A stretch of 54,971 nucleotides of DNA from Clostridiales bacterium (GTDB taxonomy: Bacteria > Bacillota_E > Sulfobacillia > Sulfobacillales > JAIMBI01), in assembly GCA_027318915.1 (NCBI GenBank), contig DAHVOH010000011.1:1-54971 (forward strand), written 5' to 3'. A model generated the notes under the pieces. The model searched no databases and was not told the origin of the DNA. It saw only the letters and a list, made by a program, of their open reading frames with translations. Position numbers and translations under genes: made by a program. Of the stretch, positions 9,099 through 18,404 are shown one piece after another. Each line of letters begins with the position of its first letter. Position 1 is the first letter of the stretch.

Positions 9099-11300
9099 TC
9101 AGCCGCGGTCCGGCACGGCGATGGTCTCCTCGCCCGCGGTGTGCGCGGCAACAGCCTCTTCGCTGTACCACATCGGCACCGGGACTCCTTGCAGCCACCC
9201 CCCCAGCTGATCCAGCGCGTGGGGCCCCACCTCCTGCACCCCGCCGGGAACAATCCAGAGGGAGGCGTCCCAGTTGCCCACAGCGAACACATACCGGGCC
9301 ACGGACGCGCCCGTGACGGCAAACCCTGTTGGCCCGTACGAGGCGGCGCGGACGGAGTCGCTGTCTCCGGGCAGCGCGGCATCAATGGACGGCAATCCGT
9401 CTGCGGCGCCCGTCTCGCTCAAGGCGTGCCGGACGACGACGCGGTGGACGTCTCCCCAATGCCATCGGGCCGGATCCGACCCATACTGCGCGGTCAGCGC
9501 TTCCACGGCTTGGTGAAAGGCGGCTTCTGCCTGTTCATCCCAGGTCGTGCCGGGCGGAACCATCTGGGGGTCACCCTGAGCCCAGAGGTCGAGAAGTCGG
9601 GCGCGGAGCCGGCTGAAGGTGGCGCCGGCCCCCGGATCCACGGGAGGGTCCGCGTCACGGACCAGTTCGGGACCTACCAGGCCCTTCAGCACGCGGCGGG
9701 TGAGCTCCTGCCGCCAAGTGTTGTACACCAGCGGCACGGCCGATTCCGCCACGAGGGTGCCATCCCACGACGCCATCGCGTCTCGCACCGTCTGCTCCAG
9801 AGCCGAGGTGGGCGCGACGCGCTCGGCCCAGCGAGCGAATTGAACCGCAGCGTCCGGACGGACGTCAAGATGGATGGGGGCCATGTCCGAGGGTGCCCAG
9901 TCCCGCGGGCGCTGCGCCAGCAGGGTCCAAATCCGGCGAGCCCGATGCTCTGCGGCAAACACGACGCCGATAGCGTGGGGATAATCCGGGCCGGTGACGC
10001 GATTGTTGGCCGTGACGATGACGCCCGGCGCGGGATCCCGCACCGTCGGCCACTCCGGGAACGGGATGAAGCCGGTCCACTGATAACGCGGGTCCGACCC
10101 GGGCACCGGCCCCAGCAGGTTCTCCACCGGCCGCAGGGGAACCCGACCGCGCATCAGGTACCCGATGTGTCCGTGCGTGTCCGCGCCCAAAAAGTTGTTC
10201 ACGGGGTCGACCCAGGTGCGCTGAGTCTCAAACAGGCACTCCAGGCTCGGTGCGGTCAGCATCCGGTGCAGGCATGCGTATTGCTCCGGGACCGGCTCCA
10301 AGGCGGTCGCCCGCAGAGCCAACCCGGTTTCGTCGAGCGAGCGGCTCAGCAGTGGGCCGCGACGCGTGCGTCCGCATTCGACGGCGACGGGGTCTTGTCC
10401 GCGCACGGCGATGTATTGGGTGTCCGTCACAAAGTTGACGTCGGGGTCCCGGAGGTTCTCCACATAGAGATCCTGGGTGTCCGCACCGGTGTGAGTGATG
10501 GCCCAGGCCACGTGGCGATTGTGGCCAAAGTGCGGAAAACCGGGCACGCCGGGGAAGCTGAGTCCGATGACATCGAAGGCGTCGCACGTCAAATGCGTCT
10601 GGTAATAGACGTTGGGCAACTCAATCTCGCGATGCGGGTCGCCGGCCAGGATCGGCTGACCGGAGAGGGTGCGCGATCCCGCCAGCACCCAGCTGTTGCT
10701 GCCCTGCTGGCTGTCGGGACTCGTGGTCGGGGGCAGATGCACCCGCTCTAACGCCACCGGCAGCCCGGCCGCGGTGGACCCGGGCGGCACGATGACCAGG
10801 GAGTCTCCCGACACGGCCCGCACCAACGCCAGCAAACGGTCGGGTCCCATGATCCGCGCCACCTTGCCCCACCAGAGCTTTCGCTCGAACACGCCCATCA
10901 GGAGATGGCGCGTCTTGAACACCGCCAGCGCATCTTCCGGCTGCCAGGGCTCTTGGGTCCACCCCCGACGACGGTACTCAGGATGGGGCGTGCGCGCCAG
11001 CGCGGCGTTGACACCGTCAGCGTACGCCTGAAACATGGCTCGGGTAACGGTGTCCAGACGGCGATGCTCCTCTGCCGCCACCTGCCGGATGGCCAGCGGC
11101 CGCCAAAACTGGTCGGACGGCACCGCAACCGGCCCCAACAATTCGGCCAGGCGTCCATAGGCACGACGCCGGTCCAGATCCATCTGGCTCCAGCGATCCT
11201 GACCGTGCACGAAACCCTGACCCCAAAAAGCCGCTTCGGGATGTCCCGCCCGGACATGGGCGATGCCGTAGTCATCCCGGCGAATCGTGATATCCTCCAC
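9099..11300 (-). CDS. Penicillin-acylase-family amidase (Ntn hydrolase precursor)
   Basis: A 733-residue Ntn hydrolase. The N-terminal alpha chain has ITIRRDDYGIAHV and AAFWGQGFVHGQDRWSQMD, both typical of the family. The autoprocessing site is in SQQGSNSWVLAGSRT: Ser201 would be the new N-terminal nucleophile of the beta chain, followed by the conserved Asn202. Further family blocks are ILAGDPH, VPGFPHFGHNRHVAWAIT and ITANN-like IVTANNRV. Known members hydrolyse beta-lactam side chains, acyl-homoserine lactones or other N-acyl amides. Unusually, no signal peptide precedes the alpha chain. The GTG at 11300 is chosen because ACGGAGG lies five bases before it. It is divergent from the FAD oxidase gene. 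Confidence 0.9.
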   Translation of the reverse strand: MEDITIRRDDYGIAHVRAGHPEAAFWGQGFVHGQDRWSQMDLDRRRAYGRLAELLGPVAVPSDQFWRPLAIRQVAAEEHRRLDTVTRAMFQAYADGVNAALARTPHPEYRRRGWTQEPWQPEDALAVFKTRHLLMGVFERKLWWGKVARIMGPDRLLALVRAVSGDSLVIVPPGSTAAGLPVALERVHLPPTTSPDSQQGSNSWVLAGSRTLSGQPILAGDPHREIELPNVYYQTHLTCDAFDVIGLSFPGVPGFPHFGHNRHVAWAITHTGADTQDLYVENLRDPDVNFVTDTQYIAVRGQDPVAVECGRTRRGPLLSRSLDETGLALRATALEPVPEQYACLHRMLTAPSLECLFETQRTWVDPVNNFLGADTHGHIGYLMRGRVPLRPVENLLGPVPGSDPRYQWTGFIPFPEWPTVRDPAPGVIVTANNRVTGPDYPHAIGVVFAAEHRARRIWTLLAQRPRDWAPSDMAPIHLDVRPDAAVQFARWAERVAPTSALEQTVRDAMASWDGTLVAESAVPLVYNTWRQELTRRVLKGLVGPELVRDADPPVDPGAGATFSRLRARLLDLWAQGDPQMVPPGTTWDEQAEAAFHQAVEALTAQYGSDPARWHWGDVHRVVVRHALSETGAADGLPSIDAALPGDSDSVRAASYGPTGFAVTGASVARYVFAVGNWDASLWIVPGGVQEVGPHALDQLGGWLQGVPVPMWYSEEAVAAHTAGEETIAVPDRG

Positions 11301-11583
11301 TGTGGCCTCCGTTTCTCCCCGCCGTGCGACGCGGTGCCGCCGATTCTCTGTCCTGACCGTATCGGGCGGGATGGTGGCCGTCAAGCGGGGCGCGAGCGCG
11401 CGTGGCTCATCGAATCGCGGCGAATACGGGGAGGGGGTGGGCGCCGGGGGCCAGGACCAAGGGGCGGCGGGCAGCTTGGAAAACGGGCGGGGTCGTGCGA
11501 CGATGGAGCCGTGACGGCGGCCGGCGGTGCCTCAAGACCATGCCGCCGGACGGTTCGGGGATCGGGTCGAGTGGGGGTGGCGG

Positions 11584-12732
11584 GTGGTGGACCAGGCGGA
11601 CGTGGTCATCGTCGGGGCCGGGATGGTTGGTCTTTGCACCGCGTTTGAGCTGGCTTCGATGGGGGTTCGGCGCGTCACGGTACTGGAGCGCGGTTGGGCC
11701 GGCTCCGGATCGACGTCCAAGGCGACCGGGGGCATCCGGACCCAGTTCTCCACCCTCGTCAATGTGCGCCTGGCCCAGGCTTCGCGCGAGCGTTTTGTCC
11801 ATTGGTCCGAGATTTACGGGGGCGATCCGCGGTTCTTTCCGATCGGGTACTTGTTTGTGACAGTCTCGGACGCTATGGCGGACCAGCTGGTGGACGGTGC
11901 GCGGCGCCAGCGCGCGTGGGGGGTCGGCGTGGAAATCTTGACGCCCCGCGAGATCGCCCGCTGGAGCCCGGCGTTGAGGGTCGATGATGTGCGCGTGGGA
12001 ACCTATACGCCCGAAGACGGGATCGCGGATCCGGGCGCGGCCGTCAACAGCTTGGCGGAGTCCTGCCGTCGTCGCGGCGTGGTGCTTCGAGAAGGCGAGA
12101 CGGTAACGAGACTGGCGTTCGATGGGGAAGGGGCGGCCACCGGCGTCGAACTGGCCACTGGACGTGGGCTGCGTGCGGATGCGGTGGTCATCGCCGCCGG
12201 CGTCTGGAGCGCTCCCCTGCTGGAACCGATCGGGTTCCCCCTTCCCGTCGAACCGCACCATCGGCAGGTGTATCGCACCGGAGCGGTACCGGACTGGCCG
12301 TCTGGCGTCCCGCTCACCGTCGACCTGGACACGGGTCTGTATTGTCACGGAGACGGCTCCGCCGTGGTGTTTGGGGGAGGCGACCGGGAGTCCGCCCCCA
12401 CCTATGACGAGACGCCGCGTCCCGGAGACGTGTCGCTGCTGGTCGAACGATTGGTGCACCGGTGGCCCGCCCTGGACCAGGCCGAGCTGAGGCAGACGTG
12501 GGCGGGCCTTCGGGAGATGACGCCCGACGATCACGGCGTGGTCGGGCCGGTCCCCGGCCATGCCGGCCTGTATGTGGCGGCCGGGTTCAGTGGGCACGGT
12601 TTCATGCAGGCGCCCGCCGTGGGCGAACTGGTGGCCACGATGGTCTGCGGGCAGCCCACCCCGCTGGATGCGACGGCCCTGGACCCCGGTCGCTTCAGTG
12701 GCCCGTTGGAAGGAGAGCGTTATGTCTTTTGA
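11584..12732 (+). CDS. FAD-dependent amine/amino-acid oxidase (DadA/sarcosine oxidase beta type)
   Basis: A 382-residue flavoprotein. The dinucleotide fold is VVIVGAGMVGLCTAFELAS near the N-terminus, followed by the LERGWAGSGSTSKATGGIR segment that contacts FAD. The C-terminal FAD motif is GLYVAAGFSGHGFMQAPAVGE, as in sarcosine and glycine oxidases and D-amino-acid dehydrogenases. The likely reaction is oxidation of a secondary amine or amino acid to imine and then 2-oxoacid. Two adjacent GTG codons (11584, 11587) could start it; no strong ribosome binding site separates them. Its end overlaps the next gene by 11 bases, so the two are translated together and probably act in sequence. Confidence 0.85.
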   Translation: MVDQADVVIVGAGMVGLCTAFELASMGVRRVTVLERGWAGSGSTSKATGGIRTQFSTLVNVRLAQASRERFVHWSEIYGGDPRFFPIGYLFVTVSDAMADQLVDGARRQRAWGVGVEILTPREIARWSPALRVDDVRVGTYTPEDGIADPGAAVNSLAESCRRRGVVLREGETVTRLAFDGEGAATGVELATGRGLRADAVVIAAGVWSAPLLEPIGFPLPVEPHHRQVYRTGAVPDWPSGVPLTVDLDTGLYCHGDGSAVVFGGGDRESAPTYDETPRPGDVSLLVERLVHRWPALDQAELRQTWAGLREMTPDDHGVVGPVPGHAGLYVAAGFSGHGFMQAPAVGELVATMVCGQPTPLDATALDPGRFSGPLEGERYVF

Positions 12733-14431
12733 AGGCCGTGGAGCCGACATCCTGGTGGAAGGTCTGATTCGAGCGGGCGTGGAGGCGGTGTTCGGCGTGC
12801 CGGGCGACACCGGCGTGATGCTGTATGACGCCTTGTTTCGCCGTCGCGACGCGATCCGACATGTGCTGGCCCGGGACGAACGGTCGGCCGCGAGCATGGC
12901 CGACGGATACGCCCGCGTCTCCAACCGGGTGGGTGTGGTGGAGGCGTCCAGCGGAGGCGGAGCGACCTTTCTCGTGGGGGGGCTGGGAGAGCCCTACGCC
13001 GCCTCGGTTCCTCTGCTCGTGATCACCTCGGACATCCATCGCTCCAGCCGCGGATCCGGTGCCATCACGGAGATTGACCAGCGGACCCTCTTTGCGGCGG
13101 TCACCAAGGGGCAGGTCACGGTGGAGCGCGCCGACGACATGGCGGATGCTCTCCGTTGGGCGCTCAATTTGGCTGGCGCCGGGCGACCCGGCCCGGTGAG
13201 TCTCATCATTCCCGAAGATGTTTTGGACGAGCCGGGCCGGGCAGACTTTCAGCCTGTGTCGGCGCGCGTGACTCGGGTGCATGCGCCGGTCTCTCTGCCC
13301 GACGGGCTGGATGAGGCGGCGCGGCATCTGGCCGAAGCTTATCAGCCGGTTCTGGTTTTGGGGTCGGGGGTGCACCTGAGTGAGGCTTGGGACAGTGTCC
13401 GGACATTGGCCGAGCGCATTGGCGCCGCCGTGGCTACCACGATTCAGGGCAAGGGCGCATTTCCCGAAAGCCACCCCCTGAGTCTCGGCGTGGTGGGCGC
13501 CAACGGCGCCCGCGGCTATGCCAACGAGTATCTCCGGGCCGCCGATTTGGTGCTGTTTGTCGGTACGCGCGCCAATTCCACGGATACGGACGGCTTTCAA
13601 AGCCCGCCCCGCGAGGGGCCGCACATTATCCATGTGGACATTGAAGCGAATCGCGCCGGTCGCAACTATCCCGGCTCGGTGCCCCTGGTGGGCGACGCGC
13701 GGATGCTTTTGGACGCGTTGGCGGCGCGCCTTCATCCCGTCGATCCGGCACGCATCGCGCGGGTGCGGACGTGGATTGCCGCGCGGCGGGCGGCGTGGCA
13801 GGCGGAGCGGGAGGAACCGCCCGGGGAGGGGCTGGATCCCCGCGCCGTGGTGGAGGTGCTGCAGACAGTCTATGGGGATACGGCCGTTGTTCTGGGTGAG
13901 CCGGGGACGCCCACGCCGTACCTTTCGGCCTACTGGGTGAGCTCGGGCGGCCGACGAGAGGTTGTGCTGCCCCGCGGCCATGGCGCCATGGGCTTTGCCA
14001 TTCCGGCCGCGATCGGGGCCCGGCTGGCGGATCCAAACCGACCGGTGGTGGCCCTGACCACCGACGGCAGCTTCGGCATGGCCTGCGGGGAGCTGGACAC
14101 TGTCGCCCGGCTGCGCCTCCCGATGCTGATCGTGCACCTCGCCAACGGTTCCTTGGGGTGGATCAAAGCCCTGCAACACTTTTATCTAGATCGCCGCTAC
14201 TTTGGTGTGGACCTGGGTCCCGTCGATGCCGCCCGTGTGGCCGAAGGATTCGGCATTCCGGCGGTTCGCGTCGCGAACATAGAACAGCTGCGCGCCGCGG
14301 CCGCGCGGGCGGCGGCCGGCGAGGTTCCCCTGTTCGTGGATGTGCCGGTGCCGGAGGAGTGGGCCCACCTGCCGCCGGTAGCGCCGTGGGAGGCCGCTTT
14401 GGCCGGTCGGGCCGGCCGGCCGGTGTATTGA
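12722..14431 (+). CDS. TPP-dependent enzyme, acetolactate synthase/decarboxylase family
   Basis: A 569-residue three-domain TPP enzyme (PYR, central, PP). The PYR domain has VFGVPGDTGVMLYDAL and the activating Glu53 in ARDERSAASMADGYAR. The central domain has the ALVLGSGVH-like VLVLGSGVHLSEA and a VDIEANRAGRNYP block. The PP domain has HGAMGFAIPAAIGARLA, then TTDGSFGMACGELDTVARL and HLANGSLGW, which is the TPP/Mg motif. The first position is Thr-Asp-Gly rather than Gly-Asp-Gly. The ATG follows GGAGAG and sits inside the end of the FAD oxidase gene. A 2-oxoacid decarboxylase or carboligase using the product of that oxidase is likely; the substrate cannot be read from the sequence. Confidence 0.87.
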   Translation: MSFEGRGADILVEGLIRAGVEAVFGVPGDTGVMLYDALFRRRDAIRHVLARDERSAASMADGYARVSNRVGVVEASSGGGATFLVGGLGEPYAASVPLLVITSDIHRSSRGSGAITEIDQRTLFAAVTKGQVTVERADDMADALRWALNLAGAGRPGPVSLIIPEDVLDEPGRADFQPVSARVTRVHAPVSLPDGLDEAARHLAEAYQPVLVLGSGVHLSEAWDSVRTLAERIGAAVATTIQGKGAFPESHPLSLGVVGANGARGYANEYLRAADLVLFVGTRANSTDTDGFQSPPREGPHIIHVDIEANRAGRNYPGSVPLVGDARMLLDALAARLHPVDPARIARVRTWIAARRAAWQAEREEPPGEGLDPRAVVEVLQTVYGDTAVVLGEPGTPTPYLSAYWVSSGGRREVVLPRGHGAMGFAIPAAIGARLADPNRPVVALTTDGSFGMACGELDTVARLRLPMLIVHLANGSLGWIKALQHFYLDRRYFGVDLGPVDAARVAEGFGIPAVRVANIEQLRAAAARAAAGEVPLFVDVPVPEEWAHLPPVAPWEAALAGRAGRPVY

Positions 14432-14884
14432 CCCGTGGCCAACGTTCGCCGTACGCATGCGGTCGGTGCGGTGTCCGCCGGGCACATGGCACTGGCCCGG
14501 GCTGCTGCGAGGGGTGGGGGCCACCGGACGGGCATGGTTGGCGTGTCCGCCGGAGGGCGGCCGGGAATCCGGGGCCGTGACGTGCCGGGGACCAGGTCAG
14601 GGTTCTCGCTCCGAGTCGGGAAGGGAACCCAGGAGCGTTGAGCCGTCAATCTGGGCACTGAGGCCAACTGGGGGACGTTCTCGGACGGCCCTAGACGGCG
14701 ACCCCAGGAGGACGCGTACACCGCGGGGCGCGCTCCGCGAGCCCGGAGATTCGGCGGAGACCTTCGTCGGCAAGCCGGCTCCCCCGCTGGCCTAGAGCGC
14801 CGGTTTCTTGAGCACGGCCGGCGGACCGCGAACGAGCGATCGGGACGAGTCACCTCATGGGCGGCCCCGCAGGGCATGCGACGG
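14432..14884. other. Intergenic between convergent genes
   Basis: About 450 bases after the TPP enzyme. No coding frame or repeat was recognised. The terminator at the right end is listed separately. Confidence 0.4.
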
Positions 14885-14885
14885 A

Positions 14886-14919
14886 AAAGACCCGGGGGGC
14901 CTCTGCCCCCCGGGTCTTT
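14886..14919 (-). terminator. Strong bidirectional intrinsic terminator
   Basis: AAAGACCCGGGGGG and CCCCCCGGGTCTTT form a perfect 14-base stem around a six-base loop, 11 bases after the substrate-binding lipoprotein stop. Read on the minus strand, the stem ends in TCTTTT. A-tracts and T-tracts on both sides allow it to end transcription from the TPP gene as well. Confidence 0.85.
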
Positions 14920-14930
14920 CTGCACCACCG

Positions 14931-16682
14931 CTACTTCCAATACAGGTTCTGCACGTTCACTTCCCCGAACACCACATTGTACGCGCTCCAGCCGCCAAGC
15001 TGCTTGGACACGGCGGTCAGACCGTCCGGAGTCGGCACATACAGCACGGGCAGCTGCTGGAACGTGTAGTGCTGGTATTCGTCGAAGATGCGGCGCACCT
15101 GCGCCGGGGGACCCGGTTGGAGCGTCTCGGCGACCAGCTGGGTTTCCTTGGGATTGTTGTAATCGCCGACATTGAACCCGCCGGGACCGTTGAACAGGCC
15201 GTCACCGGTGGGATAGTAGTCGGGCACGTAGATCCAGCCGTAGCCGCCGGCCAAAGACCATTGATTGCTGGCCTTGGGATTGCCGACGATGCCGCCGAAG
15301 GTGTCTCCGCCGATCGCCTTCAACGTGCAGTCGATGCCCTCCTGGGCCCAGGTCGACTTCATGTACTGGGCCATGTCGGTGAAGGTGGGGCTTCCGGTGG
15401 CGAACAGCATGGTGAACGCCAGCTTCTGGCCGTTCTTTTCCATCACGCCGTTGACCTCGTGCCATCCGTGCGCTTCCAGCAGCCGTTTGCCCTTGGCGGG
15501 GTTGAAGGGGTACAGGTTGCCCATCGACTTGTCGTAGTAGATGTCGTCGATGGTGGGCGCGGGCCCGTAGGTCGGGTGCGCCATGCCGTGATAGAACGTG
15601 GTCACGATGGCGTTCTGATTAATGCCGTACTGCAGCGCCTGCCGGATGTAGAGATGCTGGAACAGCGTGCCGGTAGGTGCGTTGCTGGCAAAGTTGAACG
15701 GCATGTAGAAGTACCCGAACAGCGGTTCGGACTCAATCAGGTAGTTCTTGAGCTGGTTGCGCGAGTCCCAGAGCGAGAAGCTGTAAGGAGCCATCTGGAT
15801 GGTGCCCTTCTTCATCGCGGCGAAGATGCTGGCGTCCGATGTCTCGTAGTCGAAGACGACGGTTTTGATCTGGGGCTTGGGCGTGCCCGAGTAGTTCGGG
15901 TTGGCTTTGAACTCCCAATACTGGTCGTTGACGGCCTTGTACAGGATGTAGGCGGCGTCCGTCACCTGGTAGATGGGGTTCGACGGGGAATTGGCGATGG
16001 AATTGATCCAGTTGAGTTCCTTGGTCATGTTGCTGTACTTGTCCCAGAGCGGCTTCGGGACGGGGATGAGCTGGGCGATGCCGTTCAGCTCGAACCAGTT
16101 GGCGTTAATCGGCTTGGTGGTGTCGATGACCACCGTGTACGGACCGGTCGCGGTCACGGACTTCCATAGGGTCGGCATGCCACCCTCGCCGGCGAAGCAG
16201 TAAGGGAAGGGGGAGGTGCTGGCCGACGCGGCCGCCTCCAACTGGTAGTCGTACACGACGTCCGCGGCCGTGACGGGCGTTCCGTTGGACCACTTCCAGT
16301 CGTTTTTCAGTTGGATCGTGTACTGGGTTCCCGACGCGTTGTGGGTGATGGACTGAGCGATGGATTGGCCGTAGTCTATGCCATCGGAGCTTGAGATCCA
16401 CAAAAGCGGCATGTACTGCCACATGCTGCCCCCCACACCGCCCGAGAGCGTTCCGCACGAGGTGGCGGGCACCACGGGCGCCCACCAATTGGGGGCGGCC
16501 GTGGGCGACAGGGCGATATTGAGAACACTGGGGTGGCTGGTCGTGGTGGCGCTCGGCGTCGACGACCCGCATCCGGCCAGGGCCAGCAGGCTCACTCCCA
16601 TCGCCGCCGTCACCAGAGCCGTCTTGCCTTTGATTCCCGCCGTCTGAGTCTCCCGCCGTCTCCGAAGCATCTGCCAGAGCAT
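14931..16682 (-). CDS. Oligopeptide/solute-binding lipoprotein, SBP family 5
   Basis: A 583-residue extracytoplasmic binding protein of a peptide/nickel-type ABC importer. The N-terminus has an arginine-rich stretch, a hydrophobic core and the lipobox LALAGC, giving a lipid-anchored Cys38. The mature part has family-5 blocks: YTIQLKNDWKWSNGTPVTAADVVYDY, here split as NDWKWSNGTPVTAADV, then RQALQYGINQNAIV, then GKRLLEAHGW. The ribosome binding site GGGAGGG touches a first ATG (16688), so the second ATG two codons on (16682) is the better start. No permease or ATPase gene lies within the window, so the partner transporter must be elsewhere. Tyr, Trp and Asn are common, as usual for secreted proteins. 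Confidence 0.9.
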   Translation of the reverse strand: MLWQMLRRRRETQTAGIKGKTALVTAAMGVSLLALAGCGSSTPSATTTSHPSVLNIALSPTAAPNWWAPVVPATSCGTLSGGVGGSMWQYMPLLWISSSDGIDYGQSIAQSITHNASGTQYTIQLKNDWKWSNGTPVTAADVVYDYQLEAAASASTSPFPYCFAGEGGMPTLWKSVTATGPYTVVIDTTKPINANWFELNGIAQLIPVPKPLWDKYSNMTKELNWINSIANSPSNPIYQVTDAAYILYKAVNDQYWEFKANPNYSGTPKPQIKTVVFDYETSDASIFAAMKKGTIQMAPYSFSLWDSRNQLKNYLIESEPLFGYFYMPFNFASNAPTGTLFQHLYIRQALQYGINQNAIVTTFYHGMAHPTYGPAPTIDDIYYDKSMGNLYPFNPAKGKRLLEAHGWHEVNGVMEKNGQKLAFTMLFATGSPTFTDMAQYMKSTWAQEGIDCTLKAIGGDTFGGIVGNPKASNQWSLAGGYGWIYVPDYYPTGDGLFNGPGGFNVGDYNNPKETQLVAETLQPGPPAQVRRIFDEYQHYTFQQLPVLYVPTPDGLTAVSKQLGGWSAYNVVFGEVNVQNLYWK

Positions 16683-16689
16683 AGACATC

Positions 16690-17390
16690 CCTCCCGTTGT
16701 TGACTGCGTGTCTTGCTGACGAAGAACCACGCCACCGCTTGAACCGACCCGGCGAAATCAGACGACCGCCACAACCGCGGCGGCCACGGTGTCATTCATG
16801 TCTTCTGCCCGTGTTGCTCGGCCGTTGAGCGCGGGCAGCAGGGGAACGATTTCAGGCAACATCGGGGTATCCCGGCATTGCCGGAAGTATTCTGCATGTG
16901 GAGCCAAAATCCTGTGCCGAAGACATCTGCCCGACAAAAGATGCGGCGTCGGGTCCTCATCGTTCGGCGTACCCGGTCTTGCACGTTCAACAGAGTGCCC
17001 GCGCATTCGTGTGGACCGGCCGAAGGCGGAAGCGGGGGAGTCCAGAGGGCCAACCAACCCTTACCGTTGGACCTCTCATCTGGACAGAGGGCGGGAACGG
17101 TCTGCATCGCGTCCGGGGGATCGGGCATAGGGCCCACGGCACCTCATGGTGCGGTCGGCGCCGGTCTCAGGCCGTGCGGCGTCCGGCGCCCCCGTGTGAC
17201 GCGATGCCGGAAGCCGACGTATGATTTCGCGTGGTCGGCCGTCAGGTGACACGAGGGCCGCTCCGTCGCGCTGGGGGTACAGTGTGGTGGCCGGCTGCAC
17301 GGGTCTTGATCCAATGGCAGACGGACCGCGTCACGGTCAGAGATGGCCGGTAGCGGCGGCCGGCGGGCTTGCGCCGTCATCCGTGCGGCG
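16690..17390. other. Intergenic, nothing firmly recognised
   Basis: About 700 bases upstream of the lipoprotein and downstream of porB. It is lower in GC near 16850-16960, which suits a promoter for the lipoprotein, but no clear -35/-10 pair was identified. A small palindrome (CCGGCA-T-TGCCGG) lies near 16873. No protein-like frame was seen. Confidence 0.4.
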
Positions 17391-18404
17391 TCAAGCCCCG
17401 GCCTGTCTTGCCGTCGGCGCCGACGATTCAAAATAGCCGCGGTCGTCGTCGGCCAATCGCCGCAGCCTGGTCCAGGCGGCATCCACCTCGGCCTGCAGCT
17501 CGTCCGCGAGACCGTCCGGGTGCGCGAGCAGATGCCGGAATCGGGTCTGGGCCGCGAGCCATTCCCGGAGCGGACGCCGGGGGTCCGGTTCGTACGTGAG
17601 CCGGTAATGGCCGTCAATGACTTCGAACAGCGGCCAAAATCCCGTCTCCACGGCCAGCTGCACGACATGCACCGAGTCCCGCGGGGGGACGCCCCAGCCG
17701 AGGGGACAGCTGCTGAGCACGTTCAGAAACGACGGGCCATCCGTGGCGGCGGCGCGGCGGGCCTTGCGGCTCAGATCCTGAAAGTCGGAAAGCGCCGCCT
17801 GAGCCACATAGGGGATATGGTGGGCCACGACGATGCCGGTCAGATCCTTGCGGTCGCGCTGGCTGCCCGCCCGGGCGTGGCCCACGGGAGTGGTGGTGGT
17901 GCGGGCTCCGCGCGGCGTGGCTCCCGACCGCTGGATGCCGGTGTTCATGTAGGCCTCATTGTCGTAACACACGTACATCAAACGGTGTCCGCGGTCCAAC
18001 GCCCCGGAGAGGGACTGCAGGCCAATGTCATAGGTCCCCCCGTCACCCGCGAATACCACAAAGGTGATGGGCTGCCCGTCGGGACGCGCCCCCCGCCGCG
18101 CAAGCGCCCGGTAGGCGGCCTCGACGCCGCTCATGGCGGCGGCTGAGTTCTCAAAGGCGACATGGAGCCAAGGTACATTCCACGAGGTGGTGGGGTAGCG
18201 TGTGGTGGCTACCTCAAGGCAGCCGGTGGCGTTGACCACGACCACCGGCGTCTCGATGCTGTTGAGGATGGTGCGCACCACCATGGGAATGCCGCATCCG
18301 GCGCAGAGGGAGTGCCCGCCCAGAAAGCGGGGATCGGCCTCTTCTTGGCGGGCCATGTCGCGAATCGGCCGCGGCCACACCATCGCCGGCGACGGGGCGC
18401 TCAT
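17391..18404 (-). CDS. porB: 2-oxoacid:ferredoxin oxidoreductase beta subunit (PorB/VorB type)
   Basis: A 337-residue TPP-binding catalytic subunit. It has the four cysteines expected to bind a [4Fe-4S] cluster: Cys34 and Cys37 in HSLCAGCGIP, Cys62 in NATGCLEVATTRYP, and Cys233 in SSCPLGWGVP. The TPP/Mg motif is AGDGGTYDIGLQ at 119-130, followed by YDNEAYMNTG. This pattern is specific to pyruvate/2-oxoisovalerate:ferredoxin oxidoreductases of the four-subunit kind. The ATG follows GGAGGTGGGGTC and overlaps the stop of porA by four bases. It is the last gene of the twelve-gene run. Whether pyruvate or a branched-chain 2-oxoacid is the substrate is undecided. Confidence 0.92.
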   Translation of the reverse strand: MSAPSPAMVWPRPIRDMARQEEADPRFLGGHSLCAGCGIPMVVRTILNSIETPVVVVNATGCLEVATTRYPTTSWNVPWLHVAFENSAAAMSGVEAAYRALARRGARPDGQPITFVVFAGDGGTYDIGLQSLSGALDRGHRLMYVCYDNEAYMNTGIQRSGATPRGARTTTTPVGHARAGSQRDRKDLTGIVVAHHIPYVAQAALSDFQDLSRKARRAAATDGPSFLNVLSSCPLGWGVPPRDSVHVVQLAVETGFWPLFEVIDGHYRLTYEPDPRRPLREWLAAQTRFRHLLAHPDGLADELQAEVDAAWTRLRRLADDDRGYFESSAPTARQAGA

